Shown here one piece after another: positions 50,782 to 59,192 of a stretch of 64,000 nucleotides of DNA (position 1 is the first letter of the stretch; each line of letters begins with the position of its first letter). The DNA lies in the NCBI GenBank assembly GCA_017513085.1, contig JAFWDK010000018.1, forward strand, positions 1 through 64,000, written 5' to 3'. The notes under the pieces were generated by a model, which saw only the letters and a list, made by a program, of their open reading frames with translations, was not told the DNA's origin and searched no databases. The stretch comes from Clostridiales bacterium. Lineage in GTDB: Bacteria > Bacillota > Clostridia > Saccharofermentanales > Saccharofermentanaceae. Both the position numbers and the translations under genes were made by a program.

Positions 50782-53700
50782 TCAAGCTTTTTTCAAAGAA
50801 AGGCGAACTTTCTCTCCGTTGATATCCCAATCCTTGGAAGAATCATCCTCGCCTTCCACGATCGTCGTAGCAAGAACATCCGAAGCGATCTGCGCGCCGT
50901 ATTTCTCGAAGACGCTCTTGAGTTTCGCATCACAGGAATAGCTCACAACGATGCGGTCAGTGATCTCAAATCCGGAAGACTTACGCTGATTCTGGATCTT
51001 GGAAACGATCTCACGGACATAACCCTCCTCGACCAGCTCATCATTAAGCTTCGTGTCAAGAGAAACCGTAAAGCCCTTATCCGACTGAGTAGACAGACCT
51101 TCCGGCTGAACATTCTCCACCAGCAGATCCTCTGTAAGAAGCTCGAAAGTCTCGCCATCCACTTCGATGCTGATCTTGCCATCTGCATCAAGAGCCGCCA
51201 TCGTCTCCTTACCAGGCAGAGCAGCGATCACTTCTTTCGCAGCATTGAGTTTTGCGCCGAGCTTTCTGCCAAGTGTTCTCAGTTGAGGCTTAAACTTATA
51301 GTCAAGAAGTGACGAAGCATCCTTCAGGAAAAGCACTTCGTGCACGTTCAACTCTTCTTTGATGATCGAGCTGTATTCTTCCGGAAGCACATCTTCACAT
51401 ACAGCGTAAAGTTTGCTCAGCGGCTGACGGTTCTTGAGGTTTGCCGCCTGACGGCAGGAACGTCCGAGAGCCACGATCTTCTCTACATCATCCATATCAC
51501 GCTCGAGTTCAGGTAAGATCCATTCTTTCTTGGCAACCGGATAGTCACACATATGGATGGACAGCGGAGCATCTGCATTCACGGAACGTACGATGTTCTG
51601 ATAGATCGACTCGGTCATGAACGGAATAAACGGAGCCGCCAGTCTGGAGAACTGTTCAAGTACTGTATACAGAGTCATGAACGCATTGATCTTATCCTGC
51701 GTCATCTCCGGGCCCCAGTATCTCTCACGGCCACGACGTACATACCAGTTGGAAAGCTCATCCACAAAGGTCTCCATCAGACGTGAAGAGCCTGTGATAT
51801 CATATGCCTGCATTTTGCTGTCGACTGTCTCGATCAAAGAATTCAAGCGGGACAGGATCCACTTATCCATAACGGACAGTTTCTCGTAATCCAGAGAATA
51901 CTTGGTAGGATCGAACTGATCGATCTCTGCGTACATAACGTAGAAAGCATATGTATTCCAGAGCGTACCCATAAACTTACGTTGGATCTCATCAACATTG
52001 GCATGATCAAAACGCGACGGCAGCCACGGCGCATTCGCACTATAGAAATACCATCTGGCTGCATCGGCACCCTGACGGTTCAGGATATCCCACGGGTCAA
52101 CAACATTGCCCTTATGCTTACTCATCTTCAGGCCGTCCTTATCCTGGACAAGACCCATTACGATAACATTTTCGAAAGGCGATCTTCCGAACAACTGCGT
52201 GCTGATCGCAAGCAAGGAGTAGAACCAGCCACGTGTCTGGTCCAAAGCCTCGGAAATAAACTGACACGGATAGTGTGCATCGAAGAATTCCTTATTCTCA
52301 AAAGGATAGTGGAACTGAGCGAAAGGCATCGCGCCGCTGTCAAACCAGCAGTCGATAACTTCCGGAACACGCGTCATCGGTTTACCGCACTTCTCGCAAG
52401 TAACGTGAACATTATCCACATAAGGCTTATGAAGCTCAATATCATCCGGGCAGTCCGTCGAATTCTTCTTGAGTTCCTCGATAGAACCGATACACTGACG
52501 GTGGCCACACTCGCACTCCCATACCGGAAGAGGTGTACCCCAGTAACGCTCACGGGAGATACCCCAGTCAACAACGTTCTCCAGGAAGTTACCCATACGG
52601 CCGTCACGGATCGTCTCCGGATACCAGGTTGCCATACGGTTGCTCTTAACAAGCTGATCCTTAACCTTGGTCATAGCGATGAACCAGGAAGATCTTGCAT
52701 AGTAGATGAGCGGCGTATCGCATCTCCAGCAGAACGGATAGTCATGCTCGTAAGGCATCTTCTTTAAAAGCTTGCCTTCCATATTCAATTTCTTGATGAT
52801 AAGCGGGTCCGCATCCTTAACAAAGAGACCGGCGAATTCACCACACTCCTCCGGGAGTGTACCATCTTCTTTAACAAGCTGTACAAACGGCAGATCATTG
52901 TCACGGCCGACACGGGCGTCATCTTCACCGAAAGCCGGAGCAATATGAACGATACCGGTACCATCGCTCATGGTAACATAGCTGTCAGCGCAAACTTTGA
53001 AAGCTTCTTTTTTGCTCTTCTCCACGCTGGAAGCGGAATAAGGCAGCAAGGACTCATATTTCTTGCCCACCAGCTCAGTGCCCTGATATCTCTCCAGGAT
53101 CTCGTATTCGTCAAAAAGCTGCGGAACAAGGCATCCTGCCATATAATACATAACTTTCTTCTCGGTTCCATCAAGATCCTTTGGAACAGCGATCTTTACA
53201 TACTCATCCGTCGGGCTGACGCAGAGAGCCACGTTAGACGGAAGTGTCCAAGGTGTTGTCGTCCATGCCGCAAAATAAGTATCTTCTTCGCCGACAGCCT
53301 TAAAGCGGACGAAAACGGAATTCTCTTTAACCGCCTTATAGCCCTGAGCAACCTCATGGCTCGACAAAGCCGTACCGCAACGCGGGCAATAAGGAACGAT
53401 CTTGTGTCCCTTATAAAGCATGCCCTTGTCCCACATGGTCTTCAAAGCCCACCACTCGGACTCGATATAATTATTATCGTAAGTTACATAAGGATGTTCC
53501 ATATCGGCCCAGAAACCAACGCGGTCCGACATCTGCTCCCACTCGGTCTTATATTTCCATACAGACTCTTTGCACTTCTTGATGAAAGGCTCTACACCAT
53601 ATTCCTCGATCTGAGGCTTACCGTTGATGCCCAGCATCTTCTCCACTTCCAGTTCAACCGGAAGGCCGTGTGTATCCCAGCCCGCCTTAAACTGTACGTG

Positions 53701-53934
53701 CTCACCCTTCATAGCGTGGTATCTCGGAACGAGGTCCTTAATGACACGGGTCTTAATATGTCCGATGTGCGGCTTGCCGTTAGCGGTCGGCGGACCGTCA
53801 TAGAGCGTAAAGCTCGGTGTTCCGTCCTTCTCCGGGCGGATAGACTTCTTCTGGATGTCATTCTCTTTCCAGAAAGCCAGCACTTCCTTCTCGCGATCGA
53901 TAAACTTCATATCCGGCGATACTTTTTTATACAT
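50782..53934 (-). CDS. ileS: Isoleucyl-tRNA synthetase, type 2 (eukaryote/archaeon-like)
   Basis: This 1050-residue class I synthetase has HIGH in GPPTANGKPHIGHIKTR, an editing domain, KMSKHKGNVVDP and a long C-terminal anticodon region. The KMSKHKGN form and the length place it with type 2 IleRS, which is typically less sensitive to mupirocin than the common bacterial type 1. Unlike many Firmicutes ileS genes, the 109 bases upstream are too short for a T-box. GAGG is 7 bases before the ATG. Confidence 0.97.
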   Translation of the reverse strand: MYKKVSPDMKFIDREKEVLAFWKENDIQKKSIRPEKDGTPSFTLYDGPPTANGKPHIGHIKTRVIKDLVPRYHAMKGEHVQFKAGWDTHGLPVELEVEKMLGINGKPQIEEYGVEPFIKKCKESVWKYKTEWEQMSDRVGFWADMEHPYVTYDNNYIESEWWALKTMWDKGMLYKGHKIVPYCPRCGTALSSHEVAQGYKAVKENSVFVRFKAVGEEDTYFAAWTTTPWTLPSNVALCVSPTDEYVKIAVPKDLDGTEKKVMYYMAGCLVPQLFDEYEILERYQGTELVGKKYESLLPYSASSVEKSKKEAFKVCADSYVTMSDGTGIVHIAPAFGEDDARVGRDNDLPFVQLVKEDGTLPEECGEFAGLFVKDADPLIIKKLNMEGKLLKKMPYEHDYPFCWRCDTPLIYYARSSWFIAMTKVKDQLVKSNRMATWYPETIRDGRMGNFLENVVDWGISRERYWGTPLPVWECECGHRQCIGSIEELKKNSTDCPDDIELHKPYVDNVHVTCEKCGKPMTRVPEVIDCWFDSGAMPFAQFHYPFENKEFFDAHYPCQFISEALDQTRGWFYSLLAISTQLFGRSPFENVIVMGLVQDKDGLKMSKHKGNVVDPWDILNRQGADAARWYFYSANAPWLPSRFDHANVDEIQRKFMGTLWNTYAFYVMYAEIDQFDPTKYSLDYEKLSVMDKWILSRLNSLIETVDSKMQAYDITGSSRLMETFVDELSNWYVRRGRERYWGPEMTQDKINAFMTLYTVLEQFSRLAAPFIPFMTESIYQNIVRSVNADAPLSIHMCDYPVAKKEWILPELERDMDDVEKIVALGRSCRQAANLKNRQPLSKLYAVCEDVLPEEYSSIIKEELNVHEVLFLKDASSLLDYKFKPQLRTLGRKLGAKLNAAKEVIAALPGKETMAALDADGKISIEVDGETFELLTEDLLVENVQPEGLSTQSDKGFTVSLDTKLNDELVEEGYVREIVSKIQNQRKSSGFEITDRIVVSYSCDAKLKSVFEKYGAQIASDVLATTIVEGEDDSSKDWDINGEKVRLSLKKA

Positions 53935-53967
53935 AGTAAAACCTCAACTTTTCCAAAAGCTCCCGTC

Positions 53968-54028
53968 ATTATAACATACGAAACAGGGCCTGAGTATGTT
54001 TTTTATATTATAAAGAGAATTTCGTCAA
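53968..54028 (-). promoter_or_regulatory. Promoter region of ileS with inverted repeat
   Basis: An extended -10, TGTTATAAT (53968-53976), lies about 34 bases before the ATG. A second arrangement starts with TTGACG (54023-54028). AACATAC/GTATGTT (53973-53979 and 53994-54000) form 7-base arms across the -10, a possible operator. Confidence 0.5.
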
Positions 54029-54043
54029 TTCCTCCAAAAACGT

Positions 54044-56038
54044 TCACATTTCATATTCTTCTCTTACGTCGGCAAAAGGACCCGCTATCGTGGATACCCC
54101 TCTGTCTTTTCCGAAATAGTCATATTTCAGAACGATATCGGATCCATCCGTGTTTTCAAAACGCTGATCCGGCTGGAAGGCTTTCCCGAGTATGTCGGTG
54201 TTTATGATCCCCAGCGGGAAATCCTCCACTTTCTTTATTATGTTGGTGGAAAGAATATATTTTCCGTTCTTCTCCGTAACATCCGCCACAGCCTTGAATC
54301 TCTTTACGGTCAGGTTCTTCTCTTCCTTCTTCCATGCCTTCGCACCGTTCATGTACACATTGCCGTTGATCCAGACAGGAAGATGCTGGAAGTGCTTTTC
54401 CATGATCTTGTGTTCATAAGACATCGGCTCATCGAGATGGAAAGAATCGATCCATTCCTGATATGTCGGATATTCGTCAAAGATGAACGTGCCCGCTTCC
54501 TGCTTGTCGAAGAAATTCGGATCTTCATCCTCCGGACAGGTTTCGATCGGCCACTTCTGTACGAAAATATTATTGTAGATACGGTCATCTCCGTGAAGGA
54601 TACTCATAAAGCCCATCACTTCCGTTCTGTGCGGGAAATGGTAAGGTGTATATCTCGGCTGGTTCTTACCGGATACGAATTCATCCGTTCCCTCGCCGAT
54701 TGCCTGGAATGTTCCGCAGATCAGGTTATTGACCACAGCCACACCCTCCGTCGCCAGGCGAAGCGACGCTTTACTGAGCATGATGTTATTGTCGATAAGC
54801 GTAGGTCCATGGCTGACTTCCACAAAGATATCCTGACTCATGATCGTGCCGCGGATCCTCTTGGCAAAAGCAGGTGTATGATTGTCATGCAGGAAATTCT
54901 GTGAAAGGATCGTGCCCTGCGCCTGCCAGTCACACCAGATACCCATCGTACAATGATGAATGTGGTTTCTTCTCATGATCACATCGATCGCGGCATGCAT
55001 CTTGATTCCGGCGATCTCCGCGCCACCGATCTCCATCATGTTGTTTATGTTATGGATATGGTTGTCCTCGATGATGGAGAAGACACCGCCCATACGACCG
55101 ACAATACCGGTCTGTTCGCAGTGATGGATATGACAACGGCGCACGATATGCGAACCGATATTTTCCTTGAGCCATCCGTGATACTGGCCACGGCATACCG
55201 CGTCGCGCTCCATCTGCGTCGGACTCTTAACACGGTATTTCGTAAAGTAGTGGTCATTCTCCGGATCCAGATATTTGCCGAGAGAGATGCCGCAGCAACG
55301 GCTATGGCTGACTTCACAGTCTTCGATGATCCATCCCTTGCTCCAGTGAGGACCGATCATGCCGTCCTGGAATGCTGCCGGCGGAGCCCAGGTGGTGGCC
55401 GCTTTGTTCACGGTAAATCCGGAAAGCGTGATAAAGCCGACGCCTGTTTTGCTCGGGAAGAAGCAGTTTCTTCTGACATTGATCTCAACCTTTTGCTTAT
55501 TCGGATCTTTTCCCTGGAAATTAGCATAGATCACAGTCGTATTGCCATCCTGCTCACAATACCACTTGCGTGTGGAATTCTCCGGCTCCCAGGAAGCGAT
55601 ATCTATTTCGCCTTTGAGGCATTCCTCTAGCGTATCCGTCTCATAAAGAGCCACGTCATTCATATATACGCAGCCTGTATGCGGATAACGGTGCCAGAAA
55701 TACCAGTCACCGCCGATACGTGTGGTATATGGGTTATACGCACCGAAAATGCCGTTATCGATACGCACTCTCCAGGTTTTTCCTTTATATTTCTCCCATC
55801 CCTTTACGATTTCCGCGCCTGTAATGACAGCCTTCAGCGGCTCTACGGAACGATACGTGATACGGGCATCTTCTGTTCCGGCGTTTGCCGGATCCACGTA
55901 TTCACGATACACGCCGGGAAGTACAAGTACTTCATCACCCGGATTGGCAACTTTTGCCGCAGCAGAAATAGTCAGAAACGGGTGTTCTTTGGTGCCACAG
56001 CCCTGGGACTTCGTGTTCTGGTCAACGTAGTAGATCAT
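54044..56038 (-). CDS. GH120 family beta-xylosidase (right-handed beta-helix), cytoplasmic
   Basis: This 664-residue protein aligns from memory along its whole length with the GH120 xylosidase XylC of Thermoanaerobacterium. Shared blocks include TTWAPPAAFQDGMIGPHWS, SKGWIIEDCEVSHS, EIAGIKMHAAIDV, EVMGFMSILHGDDRIYNNIF and VYREYVDPANAG. The predicted nucleophile is Asp370 (CDWQAQGT) and the acid/base Glu407 (FVEVSHGP). Between them is an extra stretch of about 15 residues containing GTIMSQ, echoing GTILSQ just before it, which looks like a small internal duplication. There is no signal peptide, so it would act on imported xylo-oligosaccharides. It overlaps the HD gene by 4 bases. Confidence 0.88.
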   Translation of the reverse strand: MIYYVDQNTKSQGCGTKEHPFLTISAAAKVANPGDEVLVLPGVYREYVDPANAGTEDARITYRSVEPLKAVITGAEIVKGWEKYKGKTWRVRIDNGIFGAYNPYTTRIGGDWYFWHRYPHTGCVYMNDVALYETDTLEECLKGEIDIASWEPENSTRKWYCEQDGNTTVIYANFQGKDPNKQKVEINVRRNCFFPSKTGVGFITLSGFTVNKAATTWAPPAAFQDGMIGPHWSKGWIIEDCEVSHSRCCGISLGKYLDPENDHYFTKYRVKSPTQMERDAVCRGQYHGWLKENIGSHIVRRCHIHHCEQTGIVGRMGGVFSIIEDNHIHNINNMMEIGGAEIAGIKMHAAIDVIMRRNHIHHCTMGIWCDWQAQGTILSQNFLHDNHTPAFAKRIRGTIMSQDIFVEVSHGPTLIDNNIMLSKASLRLATEGVAVVNNLICGTFQAIGEGTDEFVSGKNQPRYTPYHFPHRTEVMGFMSILHGDDRIYNNIFVQKWPIETCPEDEDPNFFDKQEAGTFIFDEYPTYQEWIDSFHLDEPMSYEHKIMEKHFQHLPVWINGNVYMNGAKAWKKEEKNLTVKRFKAVADVTEKNGKYILSTNIIKKVEDFPLGIINTDILGKAFQPDQRFENTDGSDIVLKYDYFGKDRGVSTIAGPFADVREEYEM

Positions 56039-56658
56039 TGTTTTTCCTCCAAGATGTATGCTGATTCGATGTCTGATGTATAAATTGCTACTACCGACGG
56101 GTAGATCTTAGCCGTTTCGGAAAAAGGATCCGGATAAGTGTTCTTGTCCGGTCCCATATGCAGACGGATCATAGCGTATTCTTCAGCCGTTATGCGGATA
56201 AAATTCTGAATATAACAACAGGATTTTTCACCATGTCCGACCGGGAAATTGTCTTTGATCCCCCAAACTTCTTTTTCCACCCAATTCGCGACTTCTTTGC
56301 CGAACTGGTTGATCTTCGTGCCTTCTTTAACGTTTTTCACTTCTTTGACATAGAAGTTCACTTTGCAAAGATCATGAAGAAGCGACGTGATAATAACGGT
56401 TTCCGGCTTGATCGAGATCAGGCCCTGCTCCACTTTCTCCGAAAGACGTTGATAAACATGAAGGCTGTGAAGCGCAAGTCCACCCTCGCAATTCAGATGA
56501 TACTTCGTGGATGCCGGAGCACGGAAAAAATCCGTCTTATTCGTGATCCAGTCCAAAAGCCGGTCCATGCCGGGACGGTTGGTCGACAAAAGAAGGTCAG
56601 TGATCTTTTTCTTATTCTGCTCCTGCTCCTCTTTAGATATTGAAAACTCTTCTTCCAT
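56035..56658 (-). CDS. HD-domain protein of unknown substrate
   Basis: This 207-residue protein has the HD metal site: His in GLALHSLHVYQRL and HD in TSLLHDLCKVNFY, with later conserved His/Asp candidates (GHGEKS, LHMGPD, SDIESAY). The family hydrolyses nucleotides or phosphodiesters. The N-terminus is a short charged helix. It is coupled to GH120 downstream and to the RluA gene upstream (6 bases), a mix that gives no clear function. Confidence 0.8.
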   Translation of the reverse strand: MEEEFSISKEEQEQNKKKITDLLLSTNRPGMDRLLDWITNKTDFFRAPASTKYHLNCEGGLALHSLHVYQRLSEKVEQGLISIKPETVIITSLLHDLCKVNFYVKEVKNVKEGTKINQFGKEVANWVEKEVWGIKDNFPVGHGEKSCCYIQNFIRITAEEYAMIRLHMGPDKNTYPDPFSETAKIYPSVVAIYTSDIESAYILEEKQ

Positions 56659-56664
56659 TATTGC

Positions 56665-57369
56665 TCACTCCTTTGCAAATTGATTCCATGGCTCTTCTTC
56701 CGAGAGCGGTATTTCAAATACCATCCGTTCTTTCGTAACCGGATGGTCCAGTTCAAGATGATACGACTCCAAAAGGATGTCTCCGGCAAACCGGTTCGGT
56801 CCGGATCCGTATTTGCGATCACCAACGATCGGATGTCCGATGGAGGAAAGCTGCGCCCGGATCTGGTGTGAACGGCCTGTATGGAGTGTGATCGACAAGA
56901 GGGTGACCGGAACTCCGGCGACTCTTCCGTTCCCGACGACCTCATACTCCAGAAAACACTCTTTAGCATCTCGGGGCGCCTGTTCCTTGGCAGGAAAAAC
57001 CTCAACAAGATTCGTCTTCGCATTCTTCAGAAGAAACGAACGGATCTCTCCCCTTTTTTCTTCAAAAGCACCATAGACGACGGCACGATACTTCTTTCCG
57101 ACTGTACGGTTTCGGATTTGTTCGCTGATGCGGGAAGCGCATTTGCTGGTCTTGGCAAAAACCATGACGCCGCGAACGGGACGGTCCAGCCGGTGTAACA
57201 GTCCGAGATAAGCTTCTCCCGGCTTGTGATATTTCTCAACGAGATACGATTTTAAAAGCGTAAGCATATCCGGCGCACCGGAACTGTCGCTCTGCGAAAG
57301 CACACCGGCAGGTTTGACGGCCACAAGAAGGTGATTATCTTCAAAAAGGACCTTCGGTGTGTGGTTCAT
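56665..57369 (-). CDS. RluA-family pseudouridine synthase
   Basis: This 234-residue protein has the catalytic Asp in LLHRLDRPVRGVMVF and the family blocks LVAVKPAGVLS, KKYRAVVYG and TGRSHQIRAQL. There is no S4 domain, which suggests an RluA/TruC-like type acting on rRNA or tRNA. It is one base from the upstream methyltransferase gene. Confidence 0.92.
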   Translation of the reverse strand: MNHTPKVLFEDNHLLVAVKPAGVLSQSDSSGAPDMLTLLKSYLVEKYHKPGEAYLGLLHRLDRPVRGVMVFAKTSKCASRISEQIRNRTVGKKYRAVVYGAFEEKRGEIRSFLLKNAKTNLVEVFPAKEQAPRDAKECFLEYEVVGNGRVAGVPVTLLSITLHTGRSHQIRAQLSSIGHPIVGDRKYGSGPNRFAGDILLESYHLELDHPVTKERMVFEIPLSEEEPWNQFAKE

Positions 57370-57370
57370 A

Positions 57371-58279
57371 TCAAGCCTCCTCAGGTGTCCATCTGCCTGT
57401 TGATCCGCAAGGCAGTATCAGATCCATCTTCGTGCAAGGAAGGCCCAATTCTTCCGAAAGCACATTTCCCCCGTGTTTCGTCCTTATAGCAAGCCTCAGT
57501 ATATCCTCGATCACCATAGAGGATAGTCCTGTCGTATAAGAATTGATCAGGAAGAACAACGGGTCATCGGAAAGGAGTTTCTCACATTTTTCGACCAACG
57601 GAAAAAGCGCATCTTCGAGTTTCCACATCTCACCGGAAGGTCCGCGTCCGTAGGCAGGCGGATCCATGATGATGCCATCGTAAGTCCGGCCTCGCCGGAT
57701 CTCCCTTTCCACAAAGCGGTTACAGTCTTCTACGATAAAGCGGATATAGCAATCCTCGAGTTTGGAAGCCACCATATTCTCTTTGGCGCGGCCGACCATG
57801 CCCTTACTTGCATCAACATGCACGACTTCAGCAGCGCCCGCCGCTGCAAAAGCCATGGTGGCGCCTCCGGTATAGGCAAAAAGATTCAGGATACGGGGCT
57901 TTTTTCCCTCTTTCACGGCTTTCTGGATCTTCTTTCCGCAAAAGTCCCAGTTAGCTGCCTGTTCAGGAAAAAGTCCTGTATGTTTAAAGCTGGTAGGTTC
58001 AATAATGAATGTTAAAGGACGTCCGACAGCATCGTAATGAATCTCCCACTTCTGCGGCATCGGCTTCTCCTTGCTCCAGTGGCCACCGCCGCTCTCGCTG
58101 CGATGATACATGGCATGAGGCTTAGGCCAGTACTGTTCTTTCATGCCGGCATAACCGGTCTTCGGCCAGATTGCCTGGGGATCCGGCCGTTGGAGATAAA
58201 TGTCTCCCCATCGCTCGTATTTCTCCCCTTCACCGCTGTAAAGCAACTCGAAATCCGTCCATCTGTCCGCTAAAAACAT
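57371..58279 (-). CDS. Class I SAM-dependent methyltransferase (RlmI/RlmK-like)
   Basis: This 302-residue protein has an N-terminal small beta domain and a Rossmann methyltransferase. Motif I is RILNLFAYTGGATMAFAAAG, motif II is VVHVDASKG, and motif IV IIMDPPAYGRG is typical of large-subunit rRNA base methyltransferases in the RlmI/RlmL-C group. There is no PUA domain. GGAG is 6 bases before the ATG. It leads a four-gene unit with RluA, HD and GH120 genes. Confidence 0.88.
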   Translation of the reverse strand: MFLADRWTDFELLYSGEGEKYERWGDIYLQRPDPQAIWPKTGYAGMKEQYWPKPHAMYHRSESGGGHWSKEKPMPQKWEIHYDAVGRPLTFIIEPTSFKHTGLFPEQAANWDFCGKKIQKAVKEGKKPRILNLFAYTGGATMAFAAAGAAEVVHVDASKGMVGRAKENMVASKLEDCYIRFIVEDCNRFVEREIRRGRTYDGIIMDPPAYGRGPSGEMWKLEDALFPLVEKCEKLLSDDPLFFLINSYTTGLSSMVIEDILRLAIRTKHGGNVLSEELGLPCTKMDLILPCGSTGRWTPEEA

Positions 58280-58296
58280 ACTGTTCTCCTCTGTGC

Positions 58297-58320
58297 GAAA
58301 TATCGTATTTCAGTATACCA
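58297..58320 (-). promoter_or_regulatory. Extended -10 promoter with palindrome at the start site, methyltransferase-GH120 unit
   Basis: The minus strand has TGGTATACT (58312-58320), a TG-N-TATACT extended -10. Immediately downstream GAAATATCGTATTTC (58297-58311) is a palindrome with 6-base arms covering the predicted transcription start, a plausible repressor site. Confidence 0.5.
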
Positions 58321-58438
58321 TTTCAAATAAATGGAAAAAAGAGAGCGTCACGGGAAACAATTTCGAATTTGTCATTTTCCTGACTCCCCCCAAATTACAG
58401 AATTTATCCCGAAAAACAAAAAAAATATGAAATTCATG

Positions 58439-58466
58439 TTCACAATTCACGCGGTTATATTATAAT
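58439..58466 (+). promoter_or_regulatory. Promoter of the two-component system
   Basis: TTCACA (58439-58444), 16 bases, TATAAT (58461-58466), with about 30 bases to GAGGTG. The divergent gap 58321-58438 is AT-rich and shows nothing else I can name. Confidence 0.65.
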
Positions 58467-58502
58467 ATATTGTAATGTAAACAATTATCGAGGTGTTAAG
58501 AA

Positions 58503-59192
58503 ATGGCTATTGCTCCACATATTCTTATTTGTGACGACGATCCGGTCGTACACGAGTCTCTTGGATTATATTTTGAAAATGAACACTTCACGTATTCGAG
58601 TGCATATGACGGACGTGATGCGTTAGCTCATGTCGCTTCCGACAAGCCGGATCTCATTATCCTGGATGTCATGATGCCTGAAAAAACAGGTATCGAAGTT
58701 TGCCGGGAGATCCGTAAGACACTTTCTACGCCAATTATTATCCTTACTGCGAAGGGTGAAGAGATCGATCGTGTATTAGGTCTGGAACTTGGTGCGGATG
58801 ATTATATTGTTAAGCCGTTTTCCCCGCGTGAAGTAATCGCGCGTATTAAGGCGGTTCTTCGCCGTATCACGGAACCGCAGGACAATTCTTCTCTTCTTCG
58901 TTTTGAAGGTCTGGAGATCAATCTGGATAACTATCAGGTGAAAGTCAAGGGTGAACTTGTTCCTTGTACCCCTAAGGAAGTGGAGATCCTCCACCTGTTG
59001 GCCTCACATATCGGTCAGGTCATGGATCGTGAACAGATCCTTTCTCAGGTATGGGGATATGACTATTTCGGTGATACCAGAACCGTAGACACACACGTGA
59101 AGCGTATCCGTCAGAAGGTATATTATGAGGGTGCTCCGTGGTCTCTCATTACAGTATATGGTGTAGGTTATAAGTTTGAGGTCAATCAATAA
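58503..59192 (+). CDS. OmpR/PhoB-family response regulator (WalR-like)
   Basis: This 229-residue protein has a receiver with an acidic pair (CDDDP), the phospho-acceptor Asp55 in LIILDVMMPEKTG, switch Thr (IIILTAKGEE) and Lys (DDYIVKPFSPRE). It is joined to a winged-helix DNA-binding domain (CTPKEVEILHLLASHIGQVM, DTHVKRIRQKV). The architecture matches WalR/PhoP of Firmicutes; which of these cannot be fixed without phylogeny. The stop codon overlaps the kinase ATG (TAATG), so the pair is coupled. Confidence 0.93.
   Translation: MAIAPHILICDDDPVVHESLGLYFENEHFTYSSAYDGRDALAHVASDKPDLIILDVMMPEKTGIEVCREIRKTLSTPIIILTAKGEEIDRVLGLELGADDYIVKPFSPREVIARIKAVLRRITEPQDNSSLLRFEGLEINLDNYQVKVKGELVPCTPKEVEILHLLASHIGQVMDREQILSQVWGYDYFGDTRTVDTHVKRIRQKVYYEGAPWSLITVYGVGYKFEVNQ

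Noticed and set aside
53935..54043. T-box riboswitch before ileS
   Set aside because: The gap is 109 bases, has no specifier stem-loop or antiterminator T-box sequence, and contains promoter-like elements.
58471..58480. TGTAATGTAA as autoregulatory site before the response regulator
   Set aside because: The half-sites are only 5 bases apart, not the 11-base period of OmpR-family direct repeats.
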